Part shown: positions 4,467 to 9,430 of the stretch, one piece after another
Position numbering within the stretch: the stretch's first letter is position 1
Layout of the letters: every line of letters begins with the position of its first letter
From: JAABTH01 sp964492615
GTDB taxonomy: Bacteria; Bacillota; Dethiobacteria; DTU022
DNA length: 9,430 bases
Assembly: GCA_964492615.1 (NCBI GenBank)
Contig: CAZBKZ010000063.1
Coordinates: 1-9,430, forward strand
Direction: 5' to 3'
Position numbers and translations under genes: made by a program
Notes under the pieces: generated by a model
What the model was told of the DNA's origin: nothing
The model's input: only the letters and a program-made list of their open reading frames with translations
The model's database searches: none

Positions 4467-5429
4467 TTGACAATAATCGGGATAGTTGTTTTATTTTTCA
4501 TTGCATCCATAGTCATATTATTGATTGCTTCTACAATTAATCATACGTATAAGTTGAGCAGAGAGTTCGGGATATACCCTCCATCGGGTGTTGTGGTTGA
4601 AGTGGATAGCAAGAAGCTGCATGTTTATACAGAAGGTGAGGGAGAAGATACACTAGTTTTCATGGCCGGGCATGGCACTAACTGTCCAACACTGGACTTT
4701 AAACCATTATGGATGAGAATGACAGATGATTACAGGATTGCAGTAGTCGAAAGATCCGGTTATGGTTGGAGCGATAGGTCGAATACTGCAAGAGATATCG
4801 ATACTATGCTAGAAGAAACCCGCAAAGCACTTTCACTTGCGGGGAATAAAGGTCCGTTCGTTCTTTTTCCTCACTCTATGTCTGGCTTGGAAGCCATATA
4901 TTGGGCTCAAAAATATCCGGATGAAATAAAGGCAGTAATCGGCTTGGACGCTGCAACTCCTGCAGCAGTTGAAAAGCTGCCTGATGCCATAGGGTTACAG
5001 CTCTACGCCATGTATTTTATAGCAAGAACAGGATTAACCAGATTCATGCCGGATGAAGATATTAAGAAAAACTTTCCTCTGTTAAAGTCAGATGACCTCT
5101 CCCGGGAAGAGAGACAAAAGTATTTGGCTCTCTTTTATAGAAGTGCTTTTAGCAGAGATATGTTAAACGAAATTAAACACCTGCATCGTAACGCAGAAAT
5201 GGTGTCGATCGGTGAAATGCCTTCAAAGACACCGATGTACTTTTTTATATCTGATGATCAAGAAGCAAACTTCGCCGGCTGGGAAGAAGATTTGACCAGC
5301 TTTCTGTCAACAATTGAAGTTGGCAGGTATATGAAGCTCGATACCGGCCACTATGTTCATTATGATCAAGCAGAAGTAATTGCCGCTGAAGCCAGATCAT
5401 TTCTTTTGAAGAGACGAAAGCAGAGATGA
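4467..5429 (+). CDS. Membrane-anchored alpha/beta hydrolase
   Basis: This 320-residue protein starts with one hydrophobic segment (about residues 3-23, TIIGIVVLFFIASIVILLIA), a likely N-terminal anchor with the enzyme outside the membrane. The fold follows: strand LHVYTEG, oxyanion region MAGHGTN, nucleophile elbow PHSMSG with Ser137 (replacing the common GHSMGG), acid Asp263 or Asp264 in FFISDDQEA, and His295 in TGHYVHYD. All three catalytic positions are present. The substrate, an ester, amide or similar, is not predictable. I chose the TTG at 4467 because GGAAAGGAAG lies seven bases before it and the anchor starts there; the frame is open upstream but without a ribosome binding site, and upstream residues are not family-like. 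It may be transcribed with the TetR operon. The stop overlaps the first ATG of the TetR fragment, so the extreme C-terminus may be altered by a rearrangement. Confidence 0.8.
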   Translation: MTIIGIVVLFFIASIVILLIASTINHTYKLSREFGIYPPSGVVVEVDSKKLHVYTEGEGEDTLVFMAGHGTNCPTLDFKPLWMRMTDDYRIAVVERSGYGWSDRSNTARDIDTMLEETRKALSLAGNKGPFVLFPHSMSGLEAIYWAQKYPDEIKAVIGLDAATPAAVEKLPDAIGLQLYAMYFIARTGLTRFMPDEDIKKNFPLLKSDDLSREERQKYLALFYRSAFSRDMLNEIKHLHRNAEMVSIGEMPSKTPMYFFISDDQEANFAGWEEDLTSFLSTIEVGRYMKLDTGHYVHYDQAEVIAAEARSFLLKRRKQR

Positions 5430-5536
5430 AGAAACGTTTCATGAAAAAGATACTTGCAGCGCAAGAGAAGGGTGAAATCCGCAAGGATATTGCTCCCAGC
5501 CCTTTGTGTTCCCTGCAAAACCTGACCCATATAGTA
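5426..5536 (+). pseudogene. C-terminal fragment of a TetR-family regulator
   Basis: The frame reads MKKRFMKKILAAQEKGEIRK followed by DIAPS. A helix ending in QEKGEIRKDI is a hallmark of the C-terminal domain of many TetR regulators (QxKGEIRxDIDP). No DNA-binding domain is present: the same frame is open for only a few codons into the hydrolase gene and then hits a stop. After about 5536 the sequence becomes the antisense of a glycosylase fragment. This is a small relic left by deletion. It could be chance similarity, but the motif is specific. Confidence 0.5.
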
Positions 5537-5848
5537 TTAAAGTGGCTGGCAACCGGGGCAGAAGTATACGCTTCCACCAAGATAAGCTTCTTTGACTATA
5601 ATGGTTTCACAAACCGGGCATTTTGAACCAACAGTATTTTTACTCATCAAGGTGCGGTAGCCTCCTCGCTGGCCAAAAAGGTCAATATCGGTATCTCTTC
5701 CGCCCTGCTCGGTCATCTGTCGCAGTACAATTTTCACTGAATTATAAAGAGCTTGCTTTTGCTCGCCGGTTAAACAGCCCAGTTTTGCCCGGGGATTAAT
5801 TTTTGCTGTATAAAGAATATCCTGCAGCACTCCATTACCCAGGCCTGG
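5537..5848 (-). pseudogene. C-terminal part of an Fpg/Nei-family DNA glycosylase
   Basis: Minus-strand translation gives PGLGNGVLQDILYTAKINPR (the helix-two-turn-helix DNA-binding region), then TEQGGRDTDIDLFGQRGGYR and a C-terminal zinc finger with CPVC and CPGC around KEAYLGGSVYF. These are the conserved C-terminal features of formamidopyrimidine-DNA glycosylase/endonuclease VIII enzymes, which excise oxidised bases. The frame stays open to 5899 and then meets TAA (5902-5900). The catalytic N-terminus (Pro/Glu) and the roughly 150 residues of beta-sandwich that should precede PGLGNG are missing, so this is a 5'-deleted pseudogene; full-length members have about 270 residues. The upstream 50 bases contain short family-like words in several frames, too weak to claim. 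The stop at 5537-5539 abuts the TetR fragment, marking a junction of two decayed genes. Confidence 0.8.
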
Positions 5849-6005
5849 AGTTGTCAGGAGGACGGGGTTATTGACAACTTTTTTATGGTTGCTGCCATTT
5901 TATTTGTGAGCTGTTATATCGCGGAAGCTCAATTTATACCTGCCGTGACCAAATGGAATAGGGCATTATTCAGTCGAAGGGTAAGGTTAAAATAGTTACC
6001 AGTAC

Positions 6006-6035
6006 TTCAAAACTAAATAAATCGTTTGATATAAT
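6006..6035 (+). promoter_or_regulatory. Promoter of the copper-type ATPase gene
   Basis: A perfect -10 box TATAAT at 6030-6035 is preceded at 18 bases by TTCAAA (6006-6011), a four-of-six -35 match. The ribosome binding site GGGGGAGG (6045-6052) and ATG (6060) follow closely, giving a very short 5' UTR. I looked for CopY (TACAnnTGTA) and CsoR-like GC-rich dyads and saw neither; a weak GGTAA/TTACC pair lies upstream near 5980-6000. Confidence 0.65.
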
Positions 6036-6059
6036 AGAACGCGAGGGGGAGGTCTGAAT

Positions 6060-8111
6060 ATGGAAAACCATGATCATGCAAAAAGTGAACATCACCAGCA
6101 TAGCGAACATAAAGGCCATCAAGGTGCTGATCATGACAAACATGCTGGACATTCTCCTGCCATGTTCCGCCGGAAGTTCTGGCTTTCACTGGTTCTGACC
6201 ATTCCTGTTTTAGTCTATAGTCATCATATCCAGCAGTGGTTTAACTTCCAGCCTCCCGCATTTCCGGGGCATCACTATCTTCCTGCTCTGCTAAGTACGA
6301 TAATATTTTTCTATGGCGGGACAGTTTTTATAAAAAGCGCTTATCATGAAATAATGGATCGCCGTCCCGGGATGATGACCCTGATCAGCCTGGCTATTTC
6401 TGTTGCCTTTATCTACAGCATTCTGGTAACCCTGGGCTTGCCCGGAGAAGATATTTTCTGGGAACTCGCTACGCTTGTTACAATTATGCTTCTTGGTCAC
6501 TGGATTGAAATGAACGCAGTTTCCAGTGCCCGTGGCGCTTTGCAGGAACTGGCAAAACTAATTCCGGATAAAGCCCTGCTGATTAGCGAAGAAGGGGAAA
6601 AAGAGGTTCCGGTCAGCACTCTTAAACCGGGGGATGTAGTCTTGGTTCGCCCGGGAAGCCGTTTACCGGCAGACGGTAAGGTAGCAAGGGGTGAATCTTT
6701 TGTAAACGAAGCAGTTATTACAGGAGAAGCGGAGCCAGTGCCCAAAAAGCCAGGAGATAAAGTAATTGCCGGTTCCTTAAACGAGGACGGTTCTTTGCGG
6801 GTTGAAGTAGAAGTGGCAGAGGGTGATACTGTCTTAGCCGGAATTATGCGCTTGGTGGAAGAGGCGCAAACATCACGTTCCCGCACCCAGGTTTTGGCTG
6901 ACAAGGCAGCTTTTTATCTGACCATCATTGCCCTGTTCTCTGCAGTTGGTACTGCCCTGGTGTGGACATACTTTAATGCCGGAACAGTATTTGTTATGGA
7001 GCGGGTGGTAACTGTACTTGTTATTGCCTGCCCTCATGCTCTTGGGCTGGCCATACCGCTGGTAATAGCTATTTCCACTACCATAGCTGCCCGCAGCGGT
7101 CTTCTGGTAAAAGACCGATTAGCCCTGGAAAATGCCCGCCATATTGATTGTGTTGTCTTTGACAAAACCGGCACTCTGACCAGTGGGAAACTGAGTTTAA
7201 CCGAAATAAGGTCATTGACCGGTAAACTGAGCGAAAACGAGCTGCTGCAGCTGGCTGCAGCTGCGGAAAAAGATTCCGAACACAGTATTGCCCGCGCAAT
7301 AGTAGAAATGGCTGAGGAGCGCAACCTTGAGCTTTCAGAAGTAGATACATTTGAAGCGCTGCCAGGGCGGGGGATCAGAGCAGAAATAAGTGGGCAGACA
7401 ATCTTTGTAGGCGGCCCTAACCTGCTTGAGCAGCTTAAAAGTGAAGGGCAGCTGGCAGATGATAATATTATTAAAGGCGACGATATAAAGAGCGGGCACG
7501 GGTTAGCTTATGTTGTATTAGATAAAGAAATAGTCGGCTACCTTGTTTTCAGCGATACTGTTCGTGATGAATCGCTTGCAGCGGTAAAGCATCTTCAGGG
7601 CGGGAGTATTAAGATCGTGATGCTTACCGGTGACAGCCGGGCAGCGGCAGAAAATGCGGCCAGCCAGCTTAATATAGATGAAGTTTATGCAGAAGTGCTG
7701 CCTGAGAATAAGGCCGAAATTATTAAAAAATTACAGGGCCAGGGTTACCGGGTGGCAATGGTTGGCGATGGTGTAAATGATGCGCCAGCCCTTGTTTTAG
7801 CTGATATAGGCCTGGCTATCGGAGCTGGAACAGATGTGGCAGTTGAATCGGCCGGGATAATCCTGGTTAAAAACGACCCCCGTGACGTTGTCCGGTTAAT
7901 TGAACTATCCCGAAGAGTTTACAGTAAAATGGTGCAAAACTTAATCTGGGCAACCGGTTACAATTTGTTGGCCATACCCCTGGCGGCAGGAATTCTTGCA
8001 CCAATTGGTTTTGTAATGCCGATGGCTGTTGGAGCTGTTGTTATGTCTGCCAGTACGGTTATAGTTGCCCTAAATGCCCAATTATTGCGCCGTGTAAATC
8101 TGGCAAGATAA
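6060..8111 (+). CDS. copB: CopB-type heavy-metal (copper/silver) P-type ATPase
   Basis: This 683-residue P1B ATPase uses ATP to export metal ions across the cytoplasmic membrane. The N-terminus is histidine-rich (ten His in the first 31 residues) instead of carrying CxxC domains. About eight membrane segments can be seen. The metal site in the sixth is C324-P325-H326, the signature of the CopB (P1B-3) group, with MSAST at 662-666 in the last. The A-domain has T221-G222-E223-A224, where TGES is usual. Phosphorylation is at D368 in DKTGT. The nucleotide domain has SEH408 followed by Ser instead of the common HP. The hinge is GDGVNDAP at 569-576. Length and domain order are normal and the protein looks complete. 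The start follows GGGGGAGG by seven bases. No chaperone or copper sensor gene is adjacent. Ion choice between copper(I), copper(II) and silver is not certain. Confidence 0.9.
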   Translation: MENHDHAKSEHHQHSEHKGHQGADHDKHAGHSPAMFRRKFWLSLVLTIPVLVYSHHIQQWFNFQPPAFPGHHYLPALLSTIIFFYGGTVFIKSAYHEIMDRRPGMMTLISLAISVAFIYSILVTLGLPGEDIFWELATLVTIMLLGHWIEMNAVSSARGALQELAKLIPDKALLISEEGEKEVPVSTLKPGDVVLVRPGSRLPADGKVARGESFVNEAVITGEAEPVPKKPGDKVIAGSLNEDGSLRVEVEVAEGDTVLAGIMRLVEEAQTSRSRTQVLADKAAFYLTIIALFSAVGTALVWTYFNAGTVFVMERVVTVLVIACPHALGLAIPLVIAISTTIAARSGLLVKDRLALENARHIDCVVFDKTGTLTSGKLSLTEIRSLTGKLSENELLQLAAAAEKDSEHSIARAIVEMAEERNLELSEVDTFEALPGRGIRAEISGQTIFVGGPNLLEQLKSEGQLADDNIIKGDDIKSGHGLAYVVLDKEIVGYLVFSDTVRDESLAAVKHLQGGSIKIVMLTGDSRAAAENAASQLNIDEVYAEVLPENKAEIIKKLQGQGYRVAMVGDGVNDAPALVLADIGLAIGAGTDVAVESAGIILVKNDPRDVVRLIELSRRVYSKMVQNLIWATGYNLLAIPLAAGILAPIGFVMPMAVGAVVMSASTVIVALNAQLLRRVNLAR

Positions 8112-8138
8112 AAATCATAATACTGATTAGAAGATGAT

Positions 8139-9430
8139 TTAAGGTTTCATCTCATAGAGGTCTTTTAGGGTCAGCACCTGCTCGTTCCATACTTTTCCGA
8201 ACCGGACGTTATCCACGGCCGGTTTTTTAATCATCTTCAACAGGTACCCCATCTGGGTATCACTGGTGCTCGGCTTACTATAAAGGGTTAGTGCAAAACC
8301 GGAAAAATCGCGGACCATGAAATCAAATATCTGGTCCACAAGTGACTCCTCAAGGTTATAGATTCTGGCATTTTCCAGGATCAACTGCCCATATACAACC
8401 AAGGTAAACATTTCCCCCAGGGAAAGCAAAAAATCAGTGTTCCTCTGCTGTTCAGCATCCGGTGTGGCTGCGGCTAAAAACTCTTTCAAACAGGTTATCT
8501 GTTCTTTAAATATTTCAATGTTTGGCAGTTCATAAAGGTTGTAGGCTAAGCTGTAATCATGGAATTTGATCTTGCCCAAACCCCTGGTTGGCCCCTGGTT
8601 AAAGAGGAAGCTGTCATCAACAGGTTGGTCCTGCGTGCCAAGGGGTGGATATTGTTGCGGGTTAAAGAAATAATTAGCCATGAACTTTACAATCAGGGCT
8701 ATATTAACATGTACTGTTCCTTCAAGCTTGGGCAGGGCCCTTATATCCCTGGCAGCCATTTCAAAGTAGGTATCCATTTCAAAACCCTTTGCTGCTATTA
8801 CATTCCAGAGAAGATTAATCACTTCTTCCCCCTGAGTGGTTACCTTCATTTTAACTGTCGGGTTATAAAGCAGGTAGCGCCTGTCGTCCGGTGATGCAGC
8901 TCGCATGTAATCTGAAGCGCGCAGGGCAAATAGTTTCATTGCTGTCAGGCGGCTGTAAGCATCTACAAACATCTGACTGACATGGGGGAAGTCGGTAATC
9001 CTCATTCCATATAGAACACGGTTGGCTGCATGGTTTATCGCCTCATAAAATGCATGGGTGCAGATACCGATGGAGGCCCATCCAAGATTATACTTACCCA
9101 CGTTAATCGTATTCAGTGCAGAGTCCCAGGCATCCTGCCCCCGGGATAGTATCTCGTTTTCAGTAACCGGGTAATCCCGAAGAATAAAATCGGCTACATA
9201 AGACTGAGAGTTAACAACATTTTTAACCAGCTCATAATTCTTGTGGCTGTAATTGGCGCTGAAAAATACGTAGTCGCCGTTGTCGGACATCTTGCCAAAA
9301 GTAGAAACCATCTCGGCTTTATTGCCATTTCCAATGTAGTATTTTTCGCCGTTGGCCAGGTAGGTTCCGTCAGGTTGTGGTGTAAGTGACATTTCAGTGG
9401 AATAAACATCTGCGCCATGCTCCCGCTCTG
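8139..9430 (-). CDS. Acyl-CoA dehydrogenase, N-terminus beyond the window
   Basis: The visible 429 residues are the middle and C-terminal domains of a large acyl-CoA dehydrogenase, a flavoenzyme that introduces an alpha-beta double bond into an acyl-CoA. The visible N-terminal end, EHGADVYSTEMSLTP, then GTYLANGEKYYIGNGNKA, is the family's middle beta-domain motif contacting FAD and substrate. The helical C-terminal domain contains RDIRALPKLEGTVHVN; the Glu of LEGT is a candidate catalytic base. The reading frame runs unbroken into the window edge, so the ATG at 9392-9390 is internal and not the start; about 100 to 150 residues are missing. The C-terminal extension after LEGTVHVN is long, as in the larger (about 550-600 residue) subgroup. 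The gene converges on the ATPase gene with only 27 bases between stops. It probably belongs to a beta-oxidation or fermentation operon lying to the right. Confidence 0.88.
   Translation of the reverse strand, partial: EREHGADVYSTEMSLTPQPDGTYLANGEKYYIGNGNKAEMVSTFGKMSDNGDYVFFSANYSHKNYELVKNVVNSQSYVADFILRDYPVTENEILSRGQDAWDSALNTINVGKYNLGWASIGICTHAFYEAINHAANRVLYGMRITDFPHVSQMFVDAYSRLTAMKLFALRASDYMRAASPDDRRYLLYNPTVKMKVTTQGEEVINLLWNVIAAKGFEMDTYFEMAARDIRALPKLEGTVHVNIALIVKFMANYFFNPQQYPPLGTQDQPVDDSFLFNQGPTRGLGKIKFHDYSLAYNLYELPNIEIFKEQITCLKEFLAAATPDAEQQRNTDFLLSLGEMFTLVVYGQLILENARIYNLEESLVDQIFDFMVRDFSGFALTLYSKPSTSDTQMGYLLKMIKKPAVDNVRFGKVWNEQVLTLKDLYEMKP

Noticed and set aside
5907..5931. Six-base inverted repeat TGAGCT/AGCTCA upstream of the ATPase promoter
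   Set aside because: It is short, about 75 bases before the -35 box, and inside glycosylase-derived debris; no regulator motif is recognised.
6497..7350. Several minus-strand ORFs of 90-135 codons inside the ATPase gene
   Set aside because: They are serine/arginine-rich shadows of a clearly coding frame with every expected P-type ATPase motif.
8112..8140. Seven-base inverted repeat AAATCAT/ATGATTT between the convergent ATPase and dehydrogenase genes
   Set aside because: It is A/T-only apart from one pair, has a 15-base loop and no T-tract, and overlaps the dehydrogenase stop codon; too weak to call a terminator.
1..9430. CRISPR arrays, tRNA or rRNA genes, insertion sequences
   Set aside because: No regularly spaced repeats, no tRNA-like cloverleaf or rRNA sequence, and no transposase frame or terminal repeats were seen on either strand.

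Overview
The window looks like the chromosome of a low-to-mid GC Bacillota bacterium, probably an anaerobic Clostridia-type lineage. The basis is strong AGGAGG-type ribosome binding sites, near-consensus sigma-A promoters (TTGACA-17-TATTAT), TTG start codons, and protein families common in that group. This is inference from sequence style, not a database match. Coding is on both strands, and the intergenic spaces hold several decayed gene remnants.

Layout. Left end (1-1000): an intact B3/B4 tRNA-binding-domain protein, then a broken RelE/ParE-type toxin remnant. Middle-left (1060-2130): a minus-strand gene for an RNHCP zinc-ribbon protein, preceded by a leader of about 375 nt. Centre (2062-4211): a divergent, palindrome-controlled operon of a TetR regulator and a CrtI/phytoene-desaturase-like FAD oxidoreductase, overlapping by one base. 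Then a frameshifted remnant (4266-4405), a membrane-anchored alpha/beta hydrolase (4467-5429), and two abutting gene fragments: a TetR C-terminus on + and the C-terminal half of an Fpg/Nei-type DNA glycosylase on -. Right (6006-9430): a CopB-type heavy-metal P-type ATPase with its own promoter, convergent with a minus-strand acyl-CoA dehydrogenase cut by the window edge.

The most interesting element is the leader of the RNHCP gene. Read on the minus strand it contains, in order: a near-perfect promoter; a five-codon ORF (MSVVR-stop) with a good Shine-Dalgarno; a long-range stem that includes that ORF's stop codon; a strong intrinsic terminator; a possible second promoter with a 15-bp palindrome at its start site; an eleven-codon ORF (MFSTCHMESVR-stop) with a perfect Shine-Dalgarno; and three mutually exclusive RNA pairings that either bury or free the Shine-Dalgarno of the RNHCP gene. 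This is the architecture of a tandem transcriptional plus translational attenuator, as known for inducible ribosome-targeting antibiotic resistance genes (erm type). Here it sits in front of a zinc-ribbon family of unknown function. Both leader peptides end in Val-Arg-stop. I did not recognise this arrangement from known examples; its function is inference.

How the genes may work together. The TetR protein probably represses its own operon through the palindrome just after its -10 box, and may also affect the back-to-back leader promoter. The alpha/beta hydrolase lies on the same strand downstream and may share transcription. The copper pump and the acyl-CoA dehydrogenase look like independent units.
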